Positions 9,097 through 17,487 of a DNA stretch of 64,000 nucleotides are shown piece after piece. The DNA comes from CANHCC01 sp040381555 (GTDB lineage: Bacteria; Bacteroidota; Bacteroidia; J057; RFSG01). Under the pieces are notes generated by a model, which saw only the letters and a list, made by a program, of their open reading frames with translations, was not told the origin of the DNA and searched no databases. Location of the stretch: assembly GCA_040381555.1 (NCBI GenBank), contig JBEIHC010000002.1, positions 1 to 64,000 on the forward strand, written 5' to 3'. Within the stretch, counting starts at the first letter, position 1; each line of letters begins with the position of its first letter. A program made the translations under genes and the position numbers.

Positions 9097-9585
9097 ATGT
9101 CTGGTCATGATCTTAGCGGAATTAGGTACACTGCCGGATTATCGCATGAGATAGATAGAATCATCATTGTTACCAGTAAATGGAATCCGGAAGTTACCGG
9201 AGCCATGCGTGAGGCGGCTATAATTGCTTTATCTGAAGCTGGCGTTTTAAACGAGAATATTATTCTAAAAGATGTCCCCGGGACTTATGAGTTAGCCTTA
9301 GGAGCTGCCTGGGCGCTAGAGCATGAGCAAGTAGATGCTGTTATTTGCATCGGCTGTGTGATTCAAGGCGAGACAAGACATTTTGATTTTATTTGTGAAG
9401 CTGCCGCCCAAGGAATTATGCGACTTGGCTTAGATTATCAGAAGCCTGTTGTTTTTGGTGTGTTAACTCCAAACTCACAGCAGCAGGCATTAGATCGAGC
9501 AGGCGGGAAGTATGGAAATAAAGGGACGGAAGCTGCTATTGCGGCATTGGAAATGATTGACCTTCGTCGAGAATTTCGGCATTAA
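9097..9585 (+). CDS. ribH: 6,7-dimethyl-8-ribityllumazine synthase
   Basis: 162 residues, normal for the lumazine synthase subunit. It condenses 3,4-dihydroxy-2-butanone-4-phosphate with the ribityl-aminopyrimidine in the penultimate step of riboflavin synthesis, usually as a pentamer or capsid. Motifs seen: SKWNPEVTGAM near the N-terminus, PGTYELALGAAWAL (substrate loop), CIGCVIQGETRHFDFI with the catalytic His, and FGVLTPNSQQQALDRAGG. It sits 6 bp after the TPR gene and 5 bp before the alkyltransferase-like gene, so it belongs to a three-gene run. Confidence 0.93.
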   Translation: MSGHDLSGIRYTAGLSHEIDRIIIVTSKWNPEVTGAMREAAIIALSEAGVLNENIILKDVPGTYELALGAAWALEHEQVDAVICIGCVIQGETRHFDFICEAAAQGIMRLGLDYQKPVVFGVLTPNSQQQALDRAGGKYGNKGTEAAIAALEMIDLRREFRH

Positions 9586-9590
9586 TAAAA

Positions 9591-9935
9591 ATGAATGACC
9601 CAATCATTCAACAGGATTTTTTTGAACGAGTGTATGAAGTGGTCAGACTCATTCCGTATGGTAGGGTGAGTACCTATGGGGCTGTAGGCAAATATCTTGG
9701 CTCAGGTAGAAGTGCCCGCATGGTAGGGTGGGCAATGAATAATTGTCACCAAAAAGAGTTGAATGTCCCCGCTCACAGAGTTGTCAATCGCAATGGATTG
9801 TTAACTGGCAGACACTTTTTTGTAGAAACCCCAATGGATGTCCTGCTTCAGAAAGAGGGTATTTTGGTAAAGGAATATCAGATTCAAGATTTTAAAAGAC
9901 ACTTTTGGGACCCAAGTATTGAACTGGCACTTTAA
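9591..9935 (+). CDS. MGMT-family alkyltransferase-like protein lacking the catalytic Cys
   Basis: 114 residues, the length of the DNA-binding domain of O6-alkylguanine transferases. Motifs: IPYGRVSTYGAVGKYLG and SARMVGWAMNNC followed by PAHRVVNRNGLLTG. In active enzymes the last motif reads PCHRV, and the Cys accepts the alkyl group. Here it is Ala, which defines alkyltransferase-like (ATL) proteins that bind and flag O6-alkylguanine for nucleotide excision repair. Gene spacing of 5 bp to ribH suggests co-transcription without implying related function. Confidence 0.87.
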   Translation: MNDPIIQQDFFERVYEVVRLIPYGRVSTYGAVGKYLGSGRSARMVGWAMNNCHQKELNVPAHRVVNRNGLLTGRHFFVETPMDVLLQKEGILVKEYQIQDFKRHFWDPSIELAL

Positions 9936-10040
9936 CCGCTAAAATCGGATTTATTCAAAAAACTTAAGTTAACCTAGTCAGGCGATTTCTCAAATACAGG
10001 AATTACAAGGTATCTTTTTACTCAGCTCCTCATAAATCTT

Positions 10041-10048
10041 TACCTTTG
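10041..10048 (+). promoter_or_regulatory. -7 promoter box TACCTTTG of scpA
   Basis: Exact TAnnTTTG ending four bases before the GTG start at 10053. Predicts transcription starting at the start codon. Confidence 0.55.
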
Positions 10049-10052
10049 CATT

Positions 10053-10847
10053 GTGAGTACTACCCCAGAAGGATATCAGATACAATTGCCCCAGTTTGAG
10101 GGACCATTTGATCTTTTACTGTTCTTTATTGAGCGGGATGAATTGGATATTTATGACATTCCAATTTATAAAATCACTACCGACTTTCTGGAGTATATTC
10201 ACCAAATGGAGAAACTCAATATTGAGTTGGCTTCTGATTTTATTTTAACAGCTTCAACCCTGATGCATATCAAGGCTCGGATGCTATTGCCTCGTCCGGA
10301 GCGAAATGAAGAGGGTGAAATTGTAGATCCACGAACAGAGCTGGTAGAGCGACTACTTGAATACAAGCGCTATAAGATGGTGCTGGATCAGATCCAAAAT
10401 CTGGAATCAGTTCGTCAGGATATGGTGGAAAGAGGTTTTACCCGGGATGAGCAGGAGTTATTCAAACAAGAGACCTCTCCTGAGCAAGAATTGTTTGGCT
10501 TGGATTTGTTTACCATATTAAAGACTTTCAAAAAGGTTCTGGAAAGACATCATGCAGAATTAGAAAAGCCGAAACATGTAATTCAACCCCTTCCATACAA
10601 AATGGAAGAAGTAAAGCAGGAGATAAGCCAAAGAATTGTATCGCTTGGACGCATTGATTTTGTGACCTTAATTTTAGAACACAAGGATCGTATGTTTACC
10701 ATCTTTTGTTTTTTATCTGTATTGGAGATGGTGCAATTCAAGCAATTGAGTATTGTGATTGGGGAAGGATATAATAATTTCTGGTTGATGCCTTATGCAG
10801 AGAGTGCTGGGGAAGAATCATCGGAAATTGAAATTTCCGAAAACTAA
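10053..10847 (+). CDS. scpA: Segregation and condensation protein A
   Basis: 264 residues, kleisin subunit of the SMC-ScpAB condensin that compacts and separates chromosomes. The N-terminal signature FEGPFDLLLFFIERDELDIYDIPI (residues about 10-33) and the LASDFILTASTLMHIKARMLLP helix that contacts SMC are clear; the C-terminal winged helix (about 175-250) binds the SMC head. Start is GTG, supported by the promoter box four bases upstream. No scpB is nearby. Two hairpin units follow the stop. Confidence 0.92.
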   Translation: MSTTPEGYQIQLPQFEGPFDLLLFFIERDELDIYDIPIYKITTDFLEYIHQMEKLNIELASDFILTASTLMHIKARMLLPRPERNEEGEIVDPRTELVERLLEYKRYKMVLDQIQNLESVRQDMVERGFTRDEQELFKQETSPEQELFGLDLFTILKTFKKVLERHHAELEKPKHVIQPLPYKMEEVKQEISQRIVSLGRIDFVTLILEHKDRMFTIFCFLSVLEMVQFKQLSIVIGEGYNNFWLMPYAESAGEESSEIEISEN

Positions 10848-10935
10848 ACAGTACCGTTCGGTATCCGTTTTTAACACTTCAGTATGCTTTACTGACCATT
10901 CACCCTTCGCCTACAGATTAAAAAAATCAGTTCCG

Positions 10936-10943
10936 TATATTTG
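10936..10943 (+). promoter_or_regulatory. -7 promoter box TATATTTG upstream of hairpin unit 1
   Basis: Exact TAnnTTTG 90 bp past the scpA stop, with no coding frame downstream before the hairpin terminator at 10977-11012. It could drive a transcript of about 60-65 nt. No clear upstream TTTG at the usual spacing. Confidence 0.35.
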
Positions 10944-10948
10944 AATCA

Positions 10949-11012
10949 GTGATTTTTATAATACACAAGAGCAAGGGTTGGGGTGATTCGTAAGAATCAC
11001 CTTAACTTTTTT
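10949..11012 (+). ncRNA. Candidate small RNA / intrinsic terminator, unit 1
   Basis: The stretch contains AGAGCAAGGGTTGGGGT, then a perfect 8-bp stem GGTGATTC-gtaa-GAATCACC extended by GTT/AAC, then six T. At minimum it is an intrinsic terminator for scpA. The TATATTTG box just upstream and the copy of the same 17-nt head at 11142 make a short independent RNA possible. The 5' end given is inferred from the box. Confidence 0.35.
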
Positions 11013-11141
11013 ATAGAAGGGCTATTATGGGCGAATTGTTCCCGTTTAAACTGCCAAAAATCCCATTCACTTCCTTAAATCATCCACCTGCCGGAAATTA
11101 GAATTTGTCTCAAGTGTAGTTTCTATTTTAGCATTGAGAAA

Positions 11142-11197
11142 AGAGCAAGGGTTAGGGTTGACTCCTCCATGTGAGTTGAGTCCCCTAACTTTTTTTT
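11142..11197 (+). terminator. Hairpin with T8 tract, unit 2 (paralogue of unit 1)
   Basis: AGAGCAAGGGTTAGGGT starts the unit (one base different from unit 1 over 17). Stem GTTAGGG pairs with CCCTAAC and inner GACTC pairs with GAGTC, followed by T8. It points to the plus strand although it is 295 bp past scpA, so it is either a second terminator or the end of another small transcript. Confidence 0.5.
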
Positions 11198-11206
11198 AGC
11201 CCGATT

Positions 11207-12967
11207 TTATTGGGATTTATGCCAACATTCCTGCCAAACAATAAATGCCCAAGCTTGCTCCCAACTCATTTTCTCAGTTCCAGGATTATGAATTGCTTTG
11301 GCAGAAAAGACGCCTTGACTCTCCAAAAATCGAGGATTGGAATAAGTCGTCCATCTTTCCATTAACCCCCCCTGAAATAGTTGAGACAAAGGAATGTCCA
11401 ATCCTTTTTTACGAGTTGAGAATGTCGCTCCACTAATTTTCCTCCAAGTTTCATGCAAAAGTTTTTTTCCTAACAGTATGGATTCTGGATGCGCATCAAC
11501 CCAATGCACTAAGTCCTCGTCCAGATACGGAACTCGAATTTCAAGACCGCAGGCCATACCTGCATGGTCGGTCTTTGGGAGCATATTTCCTGGCAGTAAA
11601 AATTGCCGGTCTGCATTTAGGAGGGAGGTTAGATCATATTCTTGCGGTGGATTAAATCCTTCTGCAAAATGATATTCTTCCTGGTTTAGAAGCATCTTGG
11701 GAATTCTCATTGCATCCCGAAACCCAGAAAGCATTCGGTATTTATGGTTATTAGAAGTTTGCAATAATTGAATCATTCGGATAGATTTCCGAAGAAGATC
11801 TCCTCCCATACTTTCCCTGTTTTGGAAATTCGGCAATGGAAATCGTGGAATCTGAAAGTTTTGTGCCCATTTCCAGGCTTTGTACCTGCTATATCCCCCC
11901 AACAGCTCATCCGCACCATCTCCGCTTAGAACAAATTTAACTTCCTGAGCTGCCACTTCTGAGAGCCGGAAGATTCCAATCCCTGCGGGGTCGCCAATAG
12001 GCTCTGGCATTCGCTCTAACCAACGAATAGCAGTGTCAGGTTTCAATTCTACCGGAATCCAATTCCAGTGATACTGATTGGCTCTAGCGGCTGCCGTCTT
12101 GGCTTCATTCAACCAGTGATTCTTAAAACTTAAAGTAAAAGCAGTTAGTGGAGATTGAGAATATGCCTGTACACATCCTGCCAATACAGTAGAGTCCAAG
12201 CCCCCACTCAGGAAAATACCCGCCGGCACATCCGCCACCAGATTCCGCAACACACTGCGTTTCAATTGGTCTTCAAAAGTCGATTGGGAATGAAGATTTT
12301 TATCGGGTGCAGCACCCCATAAAAATATTTTACTCGATTGGTTTTGAATCTCCAGTACATGCCCAGGGGGAAGAGGCTGTAGATTTTGCCACATAGACCT
12401 TTCCGGAGGGATAAAATGAAATTCCAAAAAAGCAGACAAGGAGGCTCTGTCGGGTTTGGCCTCAAATCCCATTTTTAGAATAGCCTGAGAATGTGAGCCA
12501 AAATATATTCCCTGGGCGTTTTCTGCCCACATCAAAGGTTTAATCCCTGCATGATCTCGCCCAAGAACAAGTTTTTCCAAAACAGAATCGTACCAGGCAA
12601 AAGCAAAAAAGCCACGGACCTTATTGAGAAAAGGAATCCCCTCTGATACCAGTCCTTGAAGCAGGACTTCCGTATCGGTTTGGGTTTGAAAGGAAATTCC
12701 TTTCAACGAGAGGGATTTTTTTAACTCGCGGAAATTTAAGATTTCGCCGTTAAACGAAATCCAATGCCTGCCATTTTGCAAACTGAAAGGTTGCTTCCCT
12801 TCATCCCCTGGGGATATAATTCCAAGACGCGTATGGTGGAGTAAGGCTTTATTATTCTCAAAATAGCCTTCACCGTCCGGACCTCTGGCTTGAAGGGTAT
12901 TCAAGACCTTTTTTCGAGAATCAGGAATGGCTCCCTGCTTTGCATAGTATCCGGCTATTCCGCACAT
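11207..12967 (-). CDS. asnB: Asparagine synthase (glutamine-hydrolysing)
   Basis: 586 residues. Class II glutamine amidotransferase domain starts with the nucleophile Cys2 (MCGIAGYYA) and contains GRHWISFNGEI and QTDTEVLLQGL; the synthase domain carries the PP-loop SGGLDST (about residue 255) and SGDGADELLGGY. It makes asparagine from aspartate, glutamine and ATP. Many Bacteroidota homologues sit in polysaccharide or peptide clusters and may amidate other targets; the glycosyltransferase 87 bp upstream allows that reading. It has the best promoter in the window (TTTG-N19-TACTTTTG, seven bases before the ATG). Confidence 0.88.
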   Translation of the reverse strand: MCGIAGYYAKQGAIPDSRKKVLNTLQARGPDGEGYFENNKALLHHTRLGIISPGDEGKQPFSLQNGRHWISFNGEILNFRELKKSLSLKGISFQTQTDTEVLLQGLVSEGIPFLNKVRGFFAFAWYDSVLEKLVLGRDHAGIKPLMWAENAQGIYFGSHSQAILKMGFEAKPDRASLSAFLEFHFIPPERSMWQNLQPLPPGHVLEIQNQSSKIFLWGAAPDKNLHSQSTFEDQLKRSVLRNLVADVPAGIFLSGGLDSTVLAGCVQAYSQSPLTAFTLSFKNHWLNEAKTAAARANQYHWNWIPVELKPDTAIRWLERMPEPIGDPAGIGIFRLSEVAAQEVKFVLSGDGADELLGGYSRYKAWKWAQNFQIPRFPLPNFQNRESMGGDLLRKSIRMIQLLQTSNNHKYRMLSGFRDAMRIPKMLLNQEEYHFAEGFNPPQEYDLTSLLNADRQFLLPGNMLPKTDHAGMACGLEIRVPYLDEDLVHWVDAHPESILLGKKLLHETWRKISGATFSTRKKGLDIPLSQLFQGGLMERWTTYSNPRFLESQGVFSAKAIHNPGTEKMSWEQAWAFIVWQECWHKSQ

Positions 12968-12974
12968 GTTAAAA

Positions 12975-13005
12975 CAAAAGTATGGCTTAAAAGATTGGAA
13001 GCAAA
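12975..13005 (-). promoter_or_regulatory. Complete promoter TTTG-N19-TACTTTTG of asnB
   Basis: TTTG at 13005-13002 and TACTTTTG at 12982-12975 on the minus strand, spaced exactly 19 bp, match the Bacteroidota sigma-ABfr consensus. The -7 box ends seven bases before the ATG, so a leader of 0-3 nt is expected. Confidence 0.7.
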
Positions 13006-13054
13006 GGGAGAGTGAGATCGGAGGGAAGCAGCGGAAAAGGAGCTATCTTATTTG

Positions 13055-14179
13055 TTATAGGGTATTTAAATAAATCCGCTCTACCTCCTGTACCATCCGA
13101 TTCAAGCCAAACTCTTTTTCAAGCCTAAGCTTACCTGCTTCGCCCATTTTTTTTCGCATTTCAGGATTTCGTTCAAAATCCAACATAGCCTGAGCGAAGA
13201 CTGTTATATCTCCCTTTGGACAAAGAAATCCTGTTTCCTCATGGATAACAATTTCATTTAAGGCTGGGACATCAAAGGCCAAAATGGGTATGCCTGCGTT
13301 CATGGCTTCGAGGGCAACCAAACCAAAACCTTCTGAATAAGAAGAAACGCAAAGGCAGGCGGCTTCAGGTAAGAGCTGTTCCGGATTGGGGATTCTGCCT
13401 AAAAAAGTTATCGGGTGCTGCACGCCAGAAGCCTCCAACTTTTGCTTCATTTCCAACTCAGAAGGTCCGGAGCCGGCGATGAAAAGAGGCAAAGCACCAC
13501 CCGAATTTCGATAGAGAATATAGGCTTCTGCTAGTATTTCCGGGTGTTTGAAGGGTATCAGGCGACCAATGTACAGGAAATACTTCGGCTCATCAGCGAT
13601 ATAATACGGTCGTAAAGATTCATAGCCATACCAGATTGTTTTGATTTTTTTCCCCGCTCCAGGAATGGCGTGCAGCAGCCGAGTGATGCCCTGGCTGATG
13701 CCAATAACCTGGTTACATTTCCGTATGGAGAATAAAGTAAGCCAATAGTAAGTGTTTTTACTTTTGCCTAAAAACTCCGGATTTAAATCATATTTTGCCT
13801 GAAAGGCTTCCTCGTAGCCATGTTTGGTGCTGATGAGTTTGGTAGATGGAAATAGTAGTTTGTACAATGCACCGTAAAAATCTCCCTGAATAAGATGAGT
13901 ATGTAAAATGTCTGCCCGGATTCGTCGGATTTTTCGAAAAATCTTACCTAATGCAATGGGATCCAAATCATAATTCATTTTAACCCGATGACAGATTACC
14001 CCATGCTCTTGTAGTTGTAGAACGAGGGGGTCATTCAGGTGCTGTGCTTGGGGAGGCTCGGCAATCAGGTAGTGAATTTCATACCCTTCTTTCACAAGAC
14101 CTGGCAACAAGCGAGTAAGATGCTTTTCTGCCCCTCCTATGCCGGCACTTTTCTGAAGATGCAGGATACGGCCTTTCAT
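13055..14179 (-). CDS. GT4-family glycosyltransferase
   Basis: 374 residues, GT-B fold. N-terminal GIGGAEKHLTRLLPGLV (residues 13-29) and DILHTHLIQGDFYGALY form the acceptor half; the C-terminal donor half has FLYIGRLIPFKHPEIL and the family signature EGFGLVALEAMNAGIPILAF with the paired glutamates. Retaining sugar transfer from a nucleotide sugar to an envelope glycan or lipid is expected; specific sugar unknown. It begins 4 bp after a secreted protein gene and is followed by asnB, forming part of a minus-strand run. Confidence 0.87.
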   Translation of the reverse strand: MKGRILHLQKSAGIGGAEKHLTRLLPGLVKEGYEIHYLIAEPPQAQHLNDPLVLQLQEHGVICHRVKMNYDLDPIALGKIFRKIRRIRADILHTHLIQGDFYGALYKLLFPSTKLISTKHGYEEAFQAKYDLNPEFLGKSKNTYYWLTLFSIRKCNQVIGISQGITRLLHAIPGAGKKIKTIWYGYESLRPYYIADEPKYFLYIGRLIPFKHPEILAEAYILYRNSGGALPLFIAGSGPSELEMKQKLEASGVQHPITFLGRIPNPEQLLPEAACLCVSSYSEGFGLVALEAMNAGIPILAFDVPALNEIVIHEETGFLCPKGDITVFAQAMLDFERNPEMRKKMGEAGKLRLEKEFGLNRMVQEVERIYLNTL

Positions 14180-14183
14180 GGCA

Positions 14184-15431
14184 TTAGGGGAGTATAAATT
14201 CGAAAGGCATGGCGCACTTCAAAACCACTTTGGAATTTATTGGCCAAGCTACACAAGTGGTTTCGGTAAAACCGGGGATTTCCCTTTCTGCAATTCTTCG
14301 TAACCGGATATCTTTTTTTTCTGCCTGGCGGTAATAAGTGCAAGCTAAGGACTTCAAAGTAACCTCATCATTAGGGCATTGGGTTCTGAGCTGCAGTGCA
14401 AATCTTGCCAATGCAACTATACTTGAACCCCAGTCTGGGGCAGCTTTTCCAGAAGCTGTTATATTTTGCCAGGCGAGTAGATTTTTCCCGGAGGTCATGA
14501 AAGCAATTCCGGCCTGGCGAAAATACCAAGCTTTCATCCAGGGGTCGTTTTCTAATTCAGCTAACCTGACCCAATCTTCCCCTTGAGTGTGTTGATTCTG
14601 AAGTAAAGCACGGGCTTCCCAAATACTTTCTTTTCCAGTTCGAATTAACTGCGCTCTGACTGCACTCAATAGTTCGGTTTGCTCTATGCTCCGGGCAAAT
14701 AATCGTGCATAGATTCTCAGCCAATCGGAATACAGATCTGACTTCAAAGTTTTGGCTTCCAAAATTATCGTGGCAGTATCGGGTAGATAGCGAGCCATTC
14801 GCCAAGCCAAGCTGTTTTTAATTTTCTGAATTTGATCTTTCTCTTTGAGAGAGTCTTTAAAGACAAATTGCCGGGCTAAAATAACATTCAGCTTTTGATA
14901 CCAGCTTTCCAGTGTGGCAGTATCAGATTTTCCTCTCCGAGTTTGCCAGTCCTGAATACGAAAATAATCCTCTATTATTTGTACTGGACATCTCATAGGA
15001 GCTAAGCGGATAGCCGGTTCGAGCATAAGCCCCAGAATGCTGTCGCTCTGATCTTCATACCTTAGAGCTGCGGCAGCACGAACCAAACTCCATCCAGCAC
15101 TATCTCCTGTATGTTGAATGGCCTTATGATAAATGGAATACAGGGTATCTTTGAGTAAGATTCTAAGTCCTACATTTTTGGCGGTATCCAAGATATCTTG
15201 ATACAACAATCCTGTTTCTCGATACAATTCTGGTTTCCATTCTGGGCAATAGCGAAGGATCTGCATCCCCAGGGAGGCCGCTTTCCACTTTTCTCCGCGC
15301 ACAAAGTTCATCTGATAATTTCTATACCAGAGATTAAGGACAGAATCTTTCCGGATGTCACATAGTTGGGGCTGTGCTATTCCTTGTAAAAATCCGAACA
15401 GGAATGCAAACAGTATGCTAAGCCTGAGCAT
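14184..15431 (-). CDS. Secreted helical-repeat protein of unknown function
   Basis: 415 residues with a signal peptide (FAFLFGFLQGIAQP, cleavage near residue 20). The remainder is rich in Leu, Ala, Trp and Arg and reads as stacked helices, probably degenerate TPR-type repeats, for example WKAASLGMQILRYCPEWKPELY and WMKAWYFRQAGIAFMTSGKNLLAW. Several Cys near the C-terminus (NDEVTLKSLACTYYRQAEK). In Bacteroidota a TPR protein commonly follows a coaX-barrel pair, and the same order is seen here (coaX, barrel, this gene). No enzymatic motif. Confidence 0.7.
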   Translation of the reverse strand: MLRLSILFAFLFGFLQGIAQPQLCDIRKDSVLNLWYRNYQMNFVRGEKWKAASLGMQILRYCPEWKPELYRETGLLYQDILDTAKNVGLRILLKDTLYSIYHKAIQHTGDSAGWSLVRAAAALRYEDQSDSILGLMLEPAIRLAPMRCPVQIIEDYFRIQDWQTRRGKSDTATLESWYQKLNVILARQFVFKDSLKEKDQIQKIKNSLAWRMARYLPDTATIILEAKTLKSDLYSDWLRIYARLFARSIEQTELLSAVRAQLIRTGKESIWEARALLQNQHTQGEDWVRLAELENDPWMKAWYFRQAGIAFMTSGKNLLAWQNITASGKAAPDWGSSIVALARFALQLRTQCPNDEVTLKSLACTYYRQAEKKDIRLRRIAEREIPGFTETTCVAWPINSKVVLKCAMPFEFILP

Positions 15432-15435
15432 ATTC

Positions 15436-16728
15436 TTAATCTACGCGGTAACGCATGAACCATCGTTCGTTGAGACTGAGTCCCAAACGAATTCGGTAAT
15501 AATTTTCAGAAATCAGGTTATTGCTGGTAGTGCCTCTTCTGCCAATTTCTGCTCCCAGATGAATTTTGGAAGCAGTTCTAGCGAAAGGTAATCCAAATCC
15601 AAAGGTAATTCCAGCCTGGCGAATTGCTTCTCCATTGAGTTCCAAATTGGTTTTCTCATAATTTCCGCCAATACGGTAGGCCATTTTTAGAAAATAGATT
15701 TTTGAAACTAATCTGGGCACCCATTCTCCGCCGGCTGCAATGCGGTAAGATTGTGCTAATCCGGCATTTTGGCCAAAAGCAGCATAATCCGACCAGTCCT
15801 GAACAGAAACATCTGCCCCAAGAGACCAGTAAGATTCCTGACTTAAAGGAGAGCCTGGGATAAGATATCTTTCCATTTCAATCCCAAAACCAATTCTTCG
15901 AGGTACTTGGACTGTACTAGTTTGCAAACCGGAAAGAGTATCCGGAGTAACCTTGAGTGGGTTCAAGTTTCGAGAAATCAGTACCTGCTCAGAAGCCAGT
16001 CTGGCGCCTTGATCATAAACCAAGCCCCCTTTCAAAACAATTTTGCGATTTTCTTTCAAGCTAATCGTATCAGTATATTGCGCACCAGCAGTTAGATTGA
16101 AACCCTGCTGATACATTTTACGCTGATAGGAAACTGGATTGAGGGTAGTATTTTCTAAGAATGTCAAATTCCAAGCATAATTAGTATTTCCAAATATGAA
16201 CCCAGCATTTACTCCGATATCCAAACCTTTAAATAAACTAACTGCTGCTCCTCCGAAGAAATTATTCAATCCCCCACTCGCACTATAGGCTACCAGGTAT
16301 TCAACAGCTTGAGTATCCAACTGTGCAGAGTATTGATTTTGAAATCTGTACCCAACGGCAGAATAAGGACTCAAACCAATTACAAAAGAAGTACGAAAAT
16401 TAGTAGGGAATGCAAAGACAAATTGATTAATACCAGCGGTATGCAGCTTGTTTTCAGCCGTTTTAGTTCGCAAATCTAGAAATTCACTGAATCCAGAAAG
16501 GTCGAGTGTGCTATAGGCCAACCTGCGATAGGAGGCAGGGTTGCCGGTATTGATGGTATAGGAATGCGAACTTCCGAATCTTATTCCTCCCATGCTTTGA
16601 TTGCGCACAGAATTCGCATTCATTAGATCTCCCACTCCGAAACGAGAGTAGGGACTATTTGTCAAGGTCTGTGCAGACAGTGAGGTAAAAAGAGCAGAAA
16701 AAAGTATGGATAGGATGTATTTATTCAT
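15436..16728 (-). CDS. Outer-membrane beta-barrel protein adjacent to coaX
   Basis: 430 residues with signal peptide (ILFSALFTSLSAQT). The mature start NSPYSRFGVGDLM followed by MGGIRFG and NTGNPASY resembles FadL/PorV-like barrels of Bacteroidota, and alternating-strand sequence continues to the end. Such genes are often found beside coaX in the phylum. It overlaps coaX by 8 bp and is followed 4 bp later by the helical protein, so all are likely one operon. A transport function is unproven. Confidence 0.8.
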   Translation of the reverse strand: MNKYILSILFSALFTSLSAQTLTNSPYSRFGVGDLMNANSVRNQSMGGIRFGSSHSYTINTGNPASYRRLAYSTLDLSGFSEFLDLRTKTAENKLHTAGINQFVFAFPTNFRTSFVIGLSPYSAVGYRFQNQYSAQLDTQAVEYLVAYSASGGLNNFFGGAAVSLFKGLDIGVNAGFIFGNTNYAWNLTFLENTTLNPVSYQRKMYQQGFNLTAGAQYTDTISLKENRKIVLKGGLVYDQGARLASEQVLISRNLNPLKVTPDTLSGLQTSTVQVPRRIGFGIEMERYLIPGSPLSQESYWSLGADVSVQDWSDYAAFGQNAGLAQSYRIAAGGEWVPRLVSKIYFLKMAYRIGGNYEKTNLELNGEAIRQAGITFGFGLPFARTASKIHLGAEIGRRGTTSNNLISENYYRIRLGLSLNERWFMRYRVD

Positions 16729-17452
16729 TCCGGTTTAAGATTGCAAGCCGGTAGAGACCTCTCAGTACCAGATCAGGGAAGACAAAATTCCGCTTTTTCA
16801 AGTGATTTTCAAAGAAATGAGCATATCCTCCGGTCAGGAAAATTTCTGGAAGTACCTTAAAATCCTCTTCTACCTGCTGAATAAAGCCTTCTAATTCATT
16901 TTTTATTCCTAAAATTACCCCAGCCTGAATTGCTCTATCCGTCTGATTAGCTGGAAACTGTGGATGATTATTCGGTTCGACTAAAGGAAGCTTTCCGGTA
17001 AATTCATGAAGCGCTTGAAAACGCATTTTTACTCCCGGACTAATTGCTCCACCGACGGCTATTTTTCCTGGTATCATCAGATTATAGGTAATAGCCGTTC
17101 CCAAAGTGATACAAAGTCCACAGGCTGCCGTATCTAATTTTTCCGAAAGGGCGGCATACACGCAGAGCCGATCTGAACCTAAAGAATTCAATAAAACAGG
17201 TTCTGATTTAAATGGAAATCGGAGACTTGGGTCAATTTTTCGAATTGGCGTATTGATGGGAACCGGAATTTCTCCCTTTTGCACATCCGAAATCCAAATT
17301 TCATCTGCTTTTAGAAATAGGATTTCTTTTAATACTTCTGGGTCTGAATCCGGAAAAAGCACCCAATCTTGAAAGGAATCAGCTCCCACTGTAATCAGGC
17401 GGTATTTCAATGCTGTATTCCCGGCATCTATGAGGAGTAGAACTTTTGACAT
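16721..17452 (-). CDS. coaX: Type III pantothenate kinase
   Basis: 243 residues from ATG 17452; an upstream in-frame ATG region (to 17494) would overlap birA and lacks family sequence. It phosphorylates pantothenate in the first step of coenzyme A synthesis. ASKHA-fold motifs: LLIDAGNTALKYRL (phosphate 1), GSDRLCVYAAL, TLGTAITYNL, and GGAISPGVKMRFQALHEFTG. It lies 35 bp after birA, another cofactor gene. Confidence 0.9.
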   Translation of the reverse strand: MSKVLLLIDAGNTALKYRLITVGADSFQDWVLFPDSDPEVLKEILFLKADEIWISDVQKGEIPVPINTPIRKIDPSLRFPFKSEPVLLNSLGSDRLCVYAALSEKLDTAACGLCITLGTAITYNLMIPGKIAVGGAISPGVKMRFQALHEFTGKLPLVEPNNHPQFPANQTDRAIQAGVILGIKNELEGFIQQVEEDFKVLPEIFLTGGYAHFFENHLKKRNFVFPDLVLRGLYRLAILNRNE

Positions 17453-17487
17453 TTCGATATATAGGCTTGATAATGACCTGAAAGGAA

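Larger units (their letters stand above)
10848..11206. other. Gap between scpA and asnB holding two related hairpin units
   Basis: 359 bp between converging genes without an open frame of note. It contains a TATATTTG box (10936-10943), hairpin unit 1 ending in T6 (10968-11012) and hairpin unit 2 ending in T8 (11142-11197). See the separate entries. Confidence 0.6.

Noticed and set aside
13055..16728. Polysaccharide biosynthesis cluster with asnB
   Set aside because: Only one glycosyltransferase, with coaX, birA and envelope proteins around; not enough to call a cluster.
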